Assembly: GCF_030766825.1 (NCBI RefSeq)
Contig: NZ_JASFDV010000002.1
Coordinates: 1-64,000 of the forward strand
Direction of reading: 5' to 3'
From: Nocardiopsis sp. CC223A
GTDB lineage: Bacteria > Actinomycetota > Actinomycetes > Streptosporangiales > Streptosporangiaceae
Length of the DNA: 64,000 bases
A program made the translations under genes and the position numbers. Below, in pieces: positions 1-11,437 of the stretch. Position 1 is the stretch's first letter. Every line of letters begins with the position of its first letter. The notes beneath the pieces were generated by a model. The model did not search any database. It had not been told where the DNA came from and saw nothing but the letters and a program-made list of their open reading frames with translations.

Positions 1-2
1 TG

Positions 3-674
3 GAGGGGGTGGACGTGGCGGTGAAGGCCGGGACCGCCACCGCGCTGACCGGGCCCAACGGGGCCGGGAAGTCCACGCTGCTCACCCTCCTGGCCGGACT
101 GTCCCGGCCCTACCGCGGCGCCGTCCTACCGCGCGGCCCGCTGGCCGCCGCCGACCGCCGGCCGCTGGCGCGCTGGCCCGCGCGCAGGCTGGCCCGGCAC
201 GTGGGCACCGTGTTCCAGCACGCCGAGGACCAGTTCGTCACCGGCACCGTCCGCGACGAGCTGCGGTTCGCCCCGCTGCGCGCCGGGAGGGACACGGCGG
301 AGACCGAGGCGTGGGTCGACGAACTGCTGGAGCGCCTGCGGTTGACCGCGCTGGCGGACGTGCATCCGTACACGCTCTCCGGGGGAGAGAAACGGCGGCT
401 TTCGGTCGCCACCGCACTGAGTTCCGGACCTTCGCACGCACCCGACGTGCTGGTCCTGGACGAGCCCACCTTCGGCCAGGACACCCGGACCTGGACCGAG
501 CTGGTGGAACTGCTCGGCGAACTGCGGGCGGAGGGGCGCGCCGTCGTCATGGCCACCCACGACGACCTGCTGCTGCGCCGCCTGACCGACGTGCGGGTCC
601 GGGTCGCCGACGGCCGGGCCGAGGAGACGGGCCGCACCGGCGCGGCGGAGGGGGGCACCCGTGGCCGACCGTGA
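3..674 (+). CDS. ECF transporter ATP-binding subunit (5' end outside window)
   Basis: ATPase of an energy-coupling factor importer, which powers uptake of a vitamin or metal ion through the T and S membrane components. The frame is open from base 3 and the protein begins just before the Walker A motif (GPNGAGKST), so the N-terminal strand, and possibly a first fused ATPase half, lies outside the window. Visible motifs are the Q-loop region VFQHAEDQF, the signature LSGGEKRR, Walker B VLVLDEPT and the switch histidine in ATHDD. The stop overlaps the start of the T-component gene by 14 bp, indicating translational coupling. The substrate cannot be told because the S component is not in view. Confidence 0.9.
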   Translation, partial: EGVDVAVKAGTATALTGPNGAGKSTLLTLLAGLSRPYRGAVLPRGPLAAADRRPLARWPARRLARHVGTVFQHAEDQFVTGTVRDELRFAPLRAGRDTAETEAWVDELLERLRLTALADVHPYTLSGGEKRRLSVATALSSGPSHAPDVLVLDEPTFGQDTRTWTELVELLGELRAEGRAVVMATHDDLLLRRLTDVRVRVADGRAEETGRTGAAEGGTRGRP

Positions 675-1446
675 GACCCCGGCACCGGTCGCGGACACGC
701 TGACCTTCGACGCGCCCGGGGGCGGCGCCCGCGCCTGGCTGACCCGGTTCAACCCCGCGGCCAAACTCCTGGCCGCGCTGGTCCTGGGCCTGGGGCTGGT
801 CCCGGCGGTGGACGCCGTCACCGGCGGCGTGGTGCTGCTGGGCGTGCTGGTCCTGGTGCCGTTCAGCGGCCTGGACCGGCGCACCCTGCTGGTCCTGGGC
901 GGGCCGTTCGTCCTCATGGGCCTGTCCAGCGGCCTGGTCAACTACCTGTACGGCGAGGAGGGCCTGGAGGGCGCCGTCGGTGCGGCGGTGCGCCTGCTGG
1001 CGATCGCCCTGCCCGGGCTGCTCGCCGCCGCCGGGAGCGACCCCACCGACCTGGCCGACGGCCTGGTGCAGAAGCTGAGGGTGCCCGAGCGCCCGGCCAT
1101 GGGCGTGCTGGCCGCGCTGCGGCTGCTCCCCCTGCTGGCCGACCAGTGGCGCACCATCACCCTGGCCCGGCGGGCCCGCGGGCTGGAGGCGGGCCGCAAC
1201 CCGGTGCGGATGGTCGCGCTGTTCTTCGGGCGGATGTTCGCGCTGCTGGTGCGGGCCATCCGCACCGGAACGCTGATGGCCACCGCCATGGACGCCCGCG
1301 CCTTCGGCACCGGGCCGCGCAGCCACGCCCGGCGCAGCCGCTGGCGCACCGCCGACACCCTGCTGCCGGTCGGTGCGCTCCTGCTGCTGGCGGCGGCCTA
1401 CACGTTGTCCGCGCGGCTGGGCACCCTGGTACTGCTGTTCTCGTGA
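661..1446 (+). CDS. ECF transporter transmembrane T component (EcfT/CbiQ family)
   Basis: Membrane coupling subunit of the ECF importer, linking the ATPases to the substrate-binding S component. The 261-residue product has a short polar N-terminus, then FNPAAKLLAAL, typical of the start of EcfT proteins, followed by several hydrophobic segments. A cytoplasmic stretch with basic and alanine-rich patches (ARRARGLEAG near residue 180, MDARAFGTG near residue 213) matches the coupling-helix region of the family. The GTG start overlaps the ATPase gene, so the two are in one operon. Family assignment is secure; substrate is unknown. Confidence 0.88.
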   Translation: MADRETPAPVADTLTFDAPGGGARAWLTRFNPAAKLLAALVLGLGLVPAVDAVTGGVVLLGVLVLVPFSGLDRRTLLVLGGPFVLMGLSSGLVNYLYGEEGLEGAVGAAVRLLAIALPGLLAAAGSDPTDLADGLVQKLRVPERPAMGVLAALRLLPLLADQWRTITLARRARGLEAGRNPVRMVALFFGRMFALLVRAIRTGTLMATAMDARAFGTGPRSHARRSRWRTADTLLPVGALLLLAAAYTLSARLGTLVLLFS

Positions 1447-1508
1447 CCCGGGTGATAGGAATCCGGAGACCGAGACACTGACGTCAGACAAGCGAAGAGG
1501 TGGAGTAC

Positions 1509-2297
<789 letters not shown>

Positions 2298-2306
2298 CGC
2301 GCCGCG

Positions 2307-2332
2307 GGCACCGGTACCCCGTGGCCGGTGCC
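2307..2332 (+). terminator. Hairpin after enoyl-CoA hydratase gene
   Basis: Eight-bp perfect stem (GGCACCGG at 2307-2314 with CCGGTGCC at 2325-2332) ten bases after the stop codon. There is no T-run, as is usual in actinobacteria. Confidence 0.55.
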
Positions 2333-2809
2333 GTGTGGCCGGTGCCGCGGCGCACCGGCCGCGGGGCGCCGATGCGGTCATGGGCGGGCCCGCCGGCGCG
2401 GGCACGGGCGGGGCCCGTCCACGTGGCCGTCCACGGGGTACCGGGCGGGGCCCGTCGAAGGGGTGCCGACAAGGGCCGCCGACGGGGTCCCGGGTGACGA
2501 GGCGCACGGTGAGACCCGACACGGAGGACGGGGCGGGTGGGACGGACATACAGGGACCGAAACACACGCCCCGGAGTCCGAAACCGGCCAGTTCGGGCGG
2601 GCTGCGGGGAACCGCACGCCCGGATTTTCCGTCATACTCGGTGGTGGTCGCCCGACGAGGGGCCGACCGCCGGAGCCCCCAGACTTCCCGGCGGCGCCGA
2701 ACAGACCACAAGGCCCCGTCGGGGTCCGTACAAGCCAATGGTGACCCATTCCCCCGGCCGATAAGCTGGACGTGGCGGTTATGCGGTCTTTTGAGGGGAT
2801 GAGTACTCG
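2333..2809. other. Intergenic region, no gene seen
   Basis: About 480 bp of GC-rich DNA between the enoyl-CoA hydratase and the kinase. Open frames here have arginine/proline/glycine-biased composition and no recognisable protein. The last 60 bases (GATAAGCT near 2760, TGAGGGGA at 2792-2799) should hold the promoter and ribosome binding site of the kinase gene. Confidence 0.5.
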
Positions 2810-5275
<2,466 letters not shown>

Positions 5276-5284
5276 TGCGTTCCG

Positions 5285-5317
5285 GGCGCCCCCGTTCCCT
5301 GGAGGAGCGGGGGCGCC
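5285..5317 (+). terminator. Hairpin after kinase gene
   Basis: Ten-bp perfect stem (GGCGCCCCCG at 5285-5294, CGGGGGCGCC at 5308-5317) starting about 10 bases after the kinase stop codon. Likely intrinsic terminator. Confidence 0.7.
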
Positions 5318-5826
5318 TCCGTGTCCGGGGGTGAGGGGACGGGGAGCGGCGGGGCGAGGAGCGGTGGGGGCGGCAGGGGGCGCCCCGGAGTGGGGGCGCC
5401 GGTTCGGGGCACGGGTGTCCGGGCGGGGACGCCGGCGCCGGGGTGTCCTCCGGGTGGGGCGCCCGGGCGCAGGGGCGGTGCGACGGCGGGGCCGCGGCGT
5501 GTGGTGGTTAAGGTGTGAGAAGGGCCTCCGACCCCGCGTGCGCACGGCCCGCAAGACCGGTGGAACGCCTGATGGCGCCGCTCGTTCGGTTCGCGCTATC
5601 CGTAGGGGTTAGGGTTTCCTAAGTAAAAGCGGGGGCCGCGGGTTGGCCTTCATGCTACTAGCCAGTAACATCTGGACTATGAGCACACCGCGGGGACGAT
5701 CGACCGGAAAGACCGGACCCGCCGTCGGATGACCGAACGTCATTCGGCATTGTTGGCATACGGGGCGCGCCAGCGTCCGACCGCCGCACGGCGGATCATG
5801 GAGTGCAGGGAGGTCGGCCACCGGCC
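5318..5826. other. Intergenic region upstream of etfB
   Basis: About 510 bp without a convincing gene. The first 200 bases are extremely G-rich. The segment from 5590 is less GC-rich and is the likely promoter region of etfBA. It contains the inverted repeat TACT-AGCC-AGTA at 5656-5667, of a kind often bound by TetR-family regulators; that role is only a suggestion. Confidence 0.4.
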
Positions 5827-6606
5827 ATGAATATTGTCGTTTTGGTCAAGCAGGTCCCGGACACGGCGACCGAACGGAAGCTCAACGCCGCCGACAACAC
5901 GCTGGACCGCGCAGCGTCCGACGGCGTCGTCAACGAGCTCGACGAGTACGCGATCGAGGAAGCCCTCCTGCTCAAGGAGAAGCACGGCGGCGAGGTCACC
6001 ATCCTGACGATGGGACCGGACCAGGCCACGGACTCGATCCGCAAGGCGCTGTCCATGGGCGCCGACAAGGCCGTCTTCGTCAACGACGACGCCCTCCACG
6101 GCTCGGACTCCCTCCAGACCGCCTACGCGCTCGCGCAGGCCCTGGGCACCCTGGAGTTCGACCTGGTCGTCCTGGGCTCGGAGTCCACCGACGCCCGCAC
6201 CGGCGTCGTCGGCGCCGCGCTCGCCGAGTACCTCGGCCTGCCCCAGCTCACGCTGGCCGGCAAGGTCGACGTGGACGGCGGCGCCATCAAGATCCAGCGG
6301 CAGACCGACTACGGCTACGACGTCGTCGAGGCGCAGCTGCCCGCCGTCGTCTCCGTCGTGGAGAAGATCAACGAGCCGCGCTACCCGTCCTTCAAGCTGA
6401 TCATGCAGGCGAAGAAGAAGCCGGTGGACAAGAAGTCCGCGGCCGACGCCGGCATCGACACCGCCAAGGTCGGACTGGCCAACGCCACCACCGAGACCGT
6501 CGACTTCGCCGCCGCGCCGCCGCGCGCCGCGGGCACGATCGTCAAGGACGAGGGCGACGGCGGCGTGAAGATCGCCGACTTCCTCGCCGAGAAGAAGTTC
6601 GTGTAG
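5827..6606 (+). CDS. etfB: Electron transfer flavoprotein beta subunit
   Basis: Small subunit (259 residues) of the FAD/AMP heterodimer that carries electrons from acyl-CoA dehydrogenases and related flavoenzymes to the membrane quinone pool. The N-terminus MNIVVLVKQVPDTA, the segment LGSESTDARTGVVG and the region around VVEKINEPRYPSFKLIMQAKKKP are characteristic of EtfB/FixA. I start at ATG 5827, which fits the family N-terminus; GGGAGG lies about 15 bases upstream, a long spacing, and an in-frame ATG at 5803 is less likely. It is followed 33 bp later by etfA in one operon. Confidence 0.95.
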   Translation: MNIVVLVKQVPDTATERKLNAADNTLDRAASDGVVNELDEYAIEEALLLKEKHGGEVTILTMGPDQATDSIRKALSMGADKAVFVNDDALHGSDSLQTAYALAQALGTLEFDLVVLGSESTDARTGVVGAALAEYLGLPQLTLAGKVDVDGGAIKIQRQTDYGYDVVEAQLPAVVSVVEKINEPRYPSFKLIMQAKKKPVDKKSAADAGIDTAKVGLANATTETVDFAAAPPRAAGTIVKDEGDGGVKIADFLAEKKFV

Positions 6607-6639
6607 GTCAGGCGAGAGACTCAGGAAGGTTCAAGGATT

Positions 6640-7584
6640 ATGGCTGAGGTCCTCGTCCTCGTCGACCACGTCGACGGACAGGTCAAGAAGGTCACCACCG
6701 AGCTGCTGACCGCCGCGCGCCGCATCGGCGAGCCCGCCGCGGTCTGGGTCGGCGAAGGTGTGGAGTCGGGCAAGGCCGCGCTGGCCGAGTTCGGCGCCGA
6801 GAAGGTGTACGTCGCTCCGGCCGAGCTCAACGACTACGTCGTCGCGCCCAAGGCCGAGCTGCTCGCCAAGCTCGCCCAGGACAAGGGCGCCGCCGCCATC
6901 CTCGTCTCGGCCACCGCCGAGAACAAGGAGATCGCCGGCCGCACCGCCGTCAAGCTGGGCTCGGGCGTGCTCACCGACGTGGTCGACGTCAACGCCGACC
7001 TGGTCACCGAGCACAGCATCTTCGGTGGCGCCACCGTCACCCACGGCCGCGTCAAGACCGGTGTCCCGGTCATCGCGGTCCGCCCGAACTCCGTCCCGGC
7101 CGAGGCCGCCGCCGGCGCCGCCGCCGAGGAGGCCGTCTCCGTCGAGCTGTCGGACGCCGCCAAGGCCGCCAAGGTCGTCGAGCGCGTCGTCCAGGAGCAG
7201 GGCGAGCGCCCCGAGCTGACCGAGGCCGCCATCGTGGTCTCCGGCGGCCGCGGTGTGGGCTCCGACGACTTCACCGTCGTCGAGAACCTCGCGGACTCGC
7301 TCGGTGCGGCGGTGGGTGCGTCCCGCGCCGCCGTCGACTCCGGCTGGTACCCGAACCAGTTCCAGGTCGGCCAGACCGGTAAGACGGTCAGCCCGAACCT
7401 GTACGTCGCCCTGGGCATCTCCGGCGCGATCCAGCACCGGGCCGGCATGCAGACCTCGAAGAACATCGTCGCGGTCAACAAGGACCCCGAGGCGCCGATC
7501 TTCGAGCTGGTGGACTTCGGTGTCGTGGGCGACCTGCACACCGTCGCCCCGCAGCTGACCGAGGAGATCAAGAAGCGCAAGTAG
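6640..7584 (+). CDS. etfA: Electron transfer flavoprotein alpha subunit
   Basis: FAD-binding subunit (314 residues) partner of EtfB. The N-terminal half begins MAEVLVLVDHVDGQVKK. The conserved C-terminal FAD domain includes SRAAVDSGW near residue 228, QVGQTGKTVSPNLYVALGISGAIQH from about 243 and NKDPEAPIF near 282. Length and motif order match the family throughout. ATG 6640 has AGGAAGG upstream. The operon ends at a strong hairpin 35 bases after the stop codon. Confidence 0.96.
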   Translation: MAEVLVLVDHVDGQVKKVTTELLTAARRIGEPAAVWVGEGVESGKAALAEFGAEKVYVAPAELNDYVVAPKAELLAKLAQDKGAAAILVSATAENKEIAGRTAVKLGSGVLTDVVDVNADLVTEHSIFGGATVTHGRVKTGVPVIAVRPNSVPAEAAAGAAAEEAVSVELSDAAKAAKVVERVVQEQGERPELTEAAIVVSGGRGVGSDDFTVVENLADSLGAAVGASRAAVDSGWYPNQFQVGQTGKTVSPNLYVALGISGAIQHRAGMQTSKNIVAVNKDPEAPIFELVDFGVVGDLHTVAPQLTEEIKKRK

Positions 7585-7619
7585 TCGGACAGCAGTACCG
7601 ACACGGCGCTCCGCGACCC

Positions 7620-7653
7620 CGAACGCCCGGCCAGGGTCCTGGCCGGGTGTTCG
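7620..7653 (+). terminator. Terminator of the etfBA operon
   Basis: Inverted repeat CGAACgCCCGGCCA / TGGCCGGGtGTTCG with a six-base loop, 36 bases after the etfA stop. The stem is 13 of 14 bp paired. Confidence 0.8.
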
Positions 7654-7739
7654 CGCGTCCGGGGGAGGGGTGAGGGGTGGGGCGGGGGCGGGTACCCGGG
7701 GTTCTCGGGTTCCGGGGGCTTCGGGGCCCGGGTGATCCA

Positions 7740-7800
7740 CCGCTCCCGTGTGCGGGAAGCCCTGACGTCCATGTACGCCGCTCCCGCGTGCGGGATGCCC
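7740..7800. repeat. Two copies of a 23-bp palindrome-containing repeat
   Basis: Near-identical 23-mers at 7740-7762 and 7778-7800 share CCGCTCCCG-GTGCGGGA-GCCC and differ at two positions. Each contains a CCCG..CGGG hairpin. The rest of 7654-7911 holds no gene that I can see. Relationship to the CRISPR repeat 2.7 kb away (also a CCCCGCG..CGCGGGG hairpin) is only superficial. Confidence 0.4.
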
Positions 7801-7911
7801 GCGCCCGTCGCCGGTTGCGGTGCGGGTTGCGGGGTTCGTGGGTCGGCGGTGCCCGGGGGTAAGTAGGCTTGTCGGAATACCCGGTCCGCAGCGCGATGGG
7901 AAGGGGTCCAT

Positions 7912-9666
7912 ATGGGTGCTCCCGATGTGGATGTGACGGCCTCCACCGAGTGGTGGCGCGGGCTCAACCAGGCCAAGGCCACGACCCGCCCCGCGAACGA
8001 GGCCGAACCGCTCATCGCCGAGCACCTGCGCTGGTACCCCAAGGCCGACACCGCGCTGCTGGCGCGCGCCTACGCCGTCGCCGAGCACCTGCACCGGGAG
8101 CAGAAACGCAAGAGCGGTGAGCCGTTCATCATCCACCCCCTGGCCGTCGCCACCATCCTCGCCGAACTCGGCCTGGACACCGCCACCCTCGTCGCCGCGC
8201 TCCTGCACGACACCGTGGAGGACACCCCGTTCAGCCTCGCCCACCTCGCCGCGGAGTTCGGCACCGAGGTGGGCGTCATGGTCGACGGGGTCACCAAGGT
8301 CGACCGGTCGATGTACGGCAGCGCCGCGGCCGGGGAGACCTTCCGCAAGATGGTCGTGGCCGCCCGCGACGACCTGCGGGTCCTGCTGATCAAGCTCGCC
8401 GACCGGGTGCACAACCTGCGCACCCTTCAGTTCCAGCCGCCGCACAAGCGGGTGAAGATCGCCAGGGGCACACGGGAGCTGCTCATCCCGCTGGCGGAGC
8501 GGCTGGGCGTGTACAAGCTCAAACGCGAGCTTGAGGACCTGTGTTTCGAGTACCTGGAGACCGAGGAGTTCGAGCGCACCCGTGAGTGCGCCGCCCTGGC
8601 CCGGGGGCGGGCACGGCCGGAGACCGAGGCGCTGACGGGGGCGCTGCGCGACTGCCTGGCGGCGTTCCGGGTCAAAGCGGACGTGGAGGTGCGCCCGCGC
8701 CACCTGGCGTCGGTGTTCCACTCCGGCGCCCCGCTGGCCTCCCTGGACCCGCAGGCGACCGTGCGGTACCTGGTGGTGGTCCGCGGTGAGGAGCGCAACG
8801 CCTACCTGGCCCTCGGGGCGGTCCACGGGAGGTGGCAGCCGGTCGGGGGGAAGTTCCGCGACTTCATCGCCTCGCCCAAGTACAACCTGTACCGGGCGCT
8901 GCACACGACCGTGCTGACCGACAGCGGGCACCGGGTGCAGATCATCATCTGCGACAACCGCGCCCAGCAGGTGTCGGAGTACGGGATCATCGCCGAGATC
9001 CACGAGCACACCGGTCGCGACGGGCGGTTGGTCGCCGGGGGCACCACCGACCCGGAGTGGCTGACCCGGCTGCTGCGCTGGCAGGAGGGCGCCTCGGCGG
9101 AGGAACTGCTGGAGGGGGTGCGCACCGACCTGGCGGACAGCATCACGGTGCTCACCGCGGACGGCGTGATCCTCACGCTGCCCGAGGGGTCGACCCCGGT
9201 GGACGTGGCCTACGCCCTGGACAACGACATCGGCGACCGGTTCTCGGCGGCGACGGTCAACGGGCGGCTGGCGCTGCCCAGCGCCCAGGTGCGGGAGGGT
9301 GACACCGTCCAGATCATCACCAAGGCCGAGCCGGGCCCGGACCGGGCGTGGTTGGAGTCGGCGCGCACCGGCAAGGCGCGGGTGGCGATCGGGGCGTGGC
9401 ACCGCACCCGGGACCGGGAGCGCGCCGAGGTCGCGGGGCGGCGCACGATGGCGGAGTTCATGGGCGGCGACCGGAGCCTGATCGAGGCGGAGTCGTCGGG
9501 GGACATGATCAGCGTGGCGCGACGGGCGGGGTACGCGACGCTGGAGGAGTACTACGTGGCGATGGGGTACGGGCAGATCGACCCCGCGGACACCTTGGGC
9601 CGATCGGCCTCCGAGCCTGCTGCGGATCGTTTGGCCGACCCTTCCGCTGGCAGTCCGGGGGAGTAG
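7912..9666 (+). CDS. RelA/SpoT-family (p)ppGpp hydrolase with degenerate synthetase domain
   Basis: Rel-type alarmone enzyme of 584 residues. The N-terminal HD domain is intact: KRKSGEPFIIHP near 65, HDTVEDT at about 99 and LADRVHNLRTL near 164, so (p)ppGpp hydrolysis is expected. The synthetase region (about 240-350) keeps the fold signature WQPVGGKFRDFIASPK and LHTTV. It lacks the RxKxxYSI ATP loop, the Mg-binding Asp (family DLxAxR is PQATVR here) and the catalytic Glu (family EIQIRT is RVQIII here). A TGS domain follows at about 408-465. There is no C-terminal ACT domain; the protein is much shorter than standard Rel (about 750-850). AAGGGG precedes ATG 7912. Family is certain; lack of synthetase activity is an inference. 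Confidence 0.9.
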   Translation: MGAPDVDVTASTEWWRGLNQAKATTRPANEAEPLIAEHLRWYPKADTALLARAYAVAEHLHREQKRKSGEPFIIHPLAVATILAELGLDTATLVAALLHDTVEDTPFSLAHLAAEFGTEVGVMVDGVTKVDRSMYGSAAAGETFRKMVVAARDDLRVLLIKLADRVHNLRTLQFQPPHKRVKIARGTRELLIPLAERLGVYKLKRELEDLCFEYLETEEFERTRECAALARGRARPETEALTGALRDCLAAFRVKADVEVRPRHLASVFHSGAPLASLDPQATVRYLVVVRGEERNAYLALGAVHGRWQPVGGKFRDFIASPKYNLYRALHTTVLTDSGHRVQIIICDNRAQQVSEYGIIAEIHEHTGRDGRLVAGGTTDPEWLTRLLRWQEGASAEELLEGVRTDLADSITVLTADGVILTLPEGSTPVDVAYALDNDIGDRFSAATVNGRLALPSAQVREGDTVQIITKAEPGPDRAWLESARTGKARVAIGAWHRTRDRERAEVAGRRTMAEFMGGDRSLIEAESSGDMISVARRAGYATLEEYYVAMGYGQIDPADTLGRSASEPAADRLADPSAGSPGE

Positions 9667-10486
9667 CGGTCGGGGCTGGGCTGGGGTCGGCTGGTCGGGG
9701 CTCGGGTCTCACCCTTGGGTGGTGGGGGCGGTGGTTCTTTCTCCCCGATCCCGCTGTGGCGGGGGCGGAGTGGAGATCTACGGCCTTCACCCCCGGGGGA
9801 GGGGCCGAGGGGATGCCTGGCTTTACCCCCTAGGGTCGGCGGATGCGGTTCTCCTTCCGGCGGGGGCTGGTGTCGTGGGTGCGCGCGGCTTTCACTCCCT
9901 GACCGGCGGGAGGGCATGGGTGTGTGCACGTTCGTTCCACAGACCCGTCGGAGCAACGGTTCCTTTGCAGGCGGACCATTCCTCCGTGTCCACGGGGCCG
10001 GGCGGGGCATGCCTCGCGCGGAACCGGCTCCGGCGATGACACCCCCGCCGCCCAGGGTGTGCGCCCAACGAAACCGCCTGGCACTCTGCCGGTGCGCCGA
10101 CTGCGGCCGGGGCCGGAACCACGCTCCGCAGGCCGCCCTTTCCAAGCGGTTGCGCTTTTGGAAAGCTGCGGCTCTGTCGCGAAGACCCCCTGGGGTCGGG
10201 GACCCTGGTGGTGTGACACGGCTATGGCCGGGATTTCCGGGCGGGTGGACAACCCCCTGCGGCGGAGGCGCGATGTCTTCCGGACGACCGGTCCGACGGC
10301 GGTCCCGGCGTGTTCCAGCAGTGAGGCGAAGCCGATGATCGGCGCGGCGATGGTGCCCGGGGTGAAGTCGCAGGCGTTGAACCAGAAGTCTCCCTGGATC
10401 GATCTGAACCAGGTCTGAAGGATGCCGGTGAGCAGGGTGCCGCCGGTCGCGGAGTAGGCGATCACAGTCACCGTGCGGCGCAGTCC
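9667..10486. other. Gene-poor stretch with a possible gene remnant
   Basis: About 820 bp between the Rel gene and the CRISPR array. No complete gene is convincing. On the minus strand about 10300-10471 can be read as a protein-like fragment (TVIAYSATGGTLLTGILQTW, then SIQGDFWFNACDFTPGT) that degrades into low-complexity sequence, so it may be the remnant of a lost gene; I do not recognise the family. Near 10137-10164 there is an imperfect hairpin (CTTTCCAAGCG / CGCTTTTGGAAAG). Confidence 0.4.
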
Positions 10487-10940
10487 GGTCCATCCCCGCG
10501 TGTGCGGGGCTCACGGACTCGCTGTCCTCAACCCGACCGGCCTGTTCGGTCCATCCCCGCGTGCGCGGGGCTCACGATTCCACCCGGTACGCCATCCAGT
10601 CGATGATCGGTCCATCCCCGCGTGCGCGGGGCTCACTCCGTAGCAGCATCACCGCTCCTATCTGCGGAGGTCCATCCCCGCGTGCGCGGGGCTCACGCCT
10701 ACTACACACCCCGCCAGTACGGCTACGACGGTCCATCCCCGCGTGCGCGGGGCTCACCGGTCCGGGTACGTGGTCCGCGTGAAGTGGCCCGGTCCATCCC
10801 CGCGTGCGCGGGGCTCACCATACCCTCGGTCTGCCCACTCACTTACTCACCGGTCCATCCCCGCGTGCGCGGGGCTCACTACTCGCGCTCCACATAACCC
10901 AGCCACGCGGACGGTCCATCCCCGCGTGCGCGGGGCTCAC
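10487..10940 (-). CRISPR. CRISPR array, 8 repeats / 7 spacers, type I-E-like repeat
   Basis: Repeats start at 10487, 10548, 10609, 10669, 10730, 10791, 10852 and 10913. Each is 28 bp (29 with the mostly conserved C before it) and contains the palindrome CCCCGCG-TG-CGCGGGG. Period is 61, except 60 between repeats 3 and 4. Spacers are 32-33 bp and all different. Read on the minus strand the repeat begins GTGAGCCCCGCG and ends GGGGATGGACC(G), the orientation of E. coli type I-E repeats. The only mutated repeat (T for C) is the leftmost, as expected for the old, trailer end. Both point to transcription leftward with the leader on the right. No cas gene lies in this window. Confidence 0.97.
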
Positions 10941-11000
10941 AGTTCACGACCTGGGAAAACGCGGGGCGTTATCCCCGCGTTATAAAGCCTGGGGGTCGTA
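10941..11000 (-). promoter_or_regulatory. Probable CRISPR leader with repeat-like hairpin and -10 element
   Basis: Immediately upstream (minus strand) of the newest repeat is a perfect 9-bp stem, AACGCGGGG (10958-10966) and CCCCGCGTT (10973-10981), with loop CGTTAT. A TATAAC -10-like hexamer on the minus strand (10984-10979) would start transcription about 30 bases before the first repeat. Minus-strand CGCGGGGATAAC resembles the 3' half of the CRISPR repeat. Leader function is inferred from position. Confidence 0.5.
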
Positions 11001-11116
11001 CGGCTGCGTCCACTTTGGCACGAGGACATGCAGGCACTCAAGAAGAACAGGCAGGCACGGTTGAGGGGCCAGGACTGCGGGCTGTGCGGTCCTCGACCCG
11101 GTTGGGCGGGCGCCTG

Positions 11117-11437
11117 TCATGGTCGGGGGTGTGGCTGGGCGGACGAGGGCGCCGCGTGTCGGCGGAGGCGGTCTTCGAGCTGGGCCGGTGTGGGTTCGAC
11201 ATGCGTGCGCCAAGAAGCGGCCGGGTCGCGGTGGACCGCGACCCATAGCGAGCCGGTCCAGGCGATGCGGTGGGTGGTGCCCCAGGTGGCGCGCAACCGT
11301 TCCAGCACTGGGAACGGGGGCTCCCAGCGCCAACCGGTGAGGTCCTCGTGGTGGCCGGGGTGGTCGGCGTCCAGGACACAGGTGCGGCGGGCCCCGCCGG
11401 GGTTGAGTGCGCTCTCCCCGCAGGGGTTCGGGATCAT
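11117..11437 (-). CDS. Small uncharacterised actinobacterial protein (operon gene 3)
   Basis: A 106-residue protein beginning MIPNPCGESALNPGG. It has two N-terminal cysteines, a His/Asp-rich segment (DADHPGHHEDLTGWRWE near 23-39), a tryptophan-containing middle (GSLWVAVHRDPAASW) and a basic tail. I do not recognise the family; the C..C/H-rich start could bind a metal, which is speculative. Its ATG overlaps the stop of the upstream gene (ATGA at 11434-11437), the third member of a tightly coupled three-gene minus-strand operon that lies between the CRISPR leader and a divergent XRE regulator. Confidence 0.65.
   Translation of the reverse strand: MIPNPCGESALNPGGARRTCVLDADHPGHHEDLTGWRWEPPFPVLERLRATWGTTHRIAWTGSLWVAVHRDPAASWRTHVEPTPAQLEDRLRRHAAPSSAQPHPRP

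Noticed and set aside
6631-9402. Long minus-strand frame across etfA and the Rel gene
   Set aside because: It is an antisense shadow of high-GC coding sequence with no recognisable domain.
9715-10338. Plus-strand open frames right of the Rel gene
   Set aside because: Gly/Arg/Pro-rich products with no domain and no ribosome binding site.
10561-11064. Open frames running through the CRISPR repeats
   Set aside because: Periodic peptides (IPACAGLT, HPRVRGAH) are translations of the repeats, not proteins.
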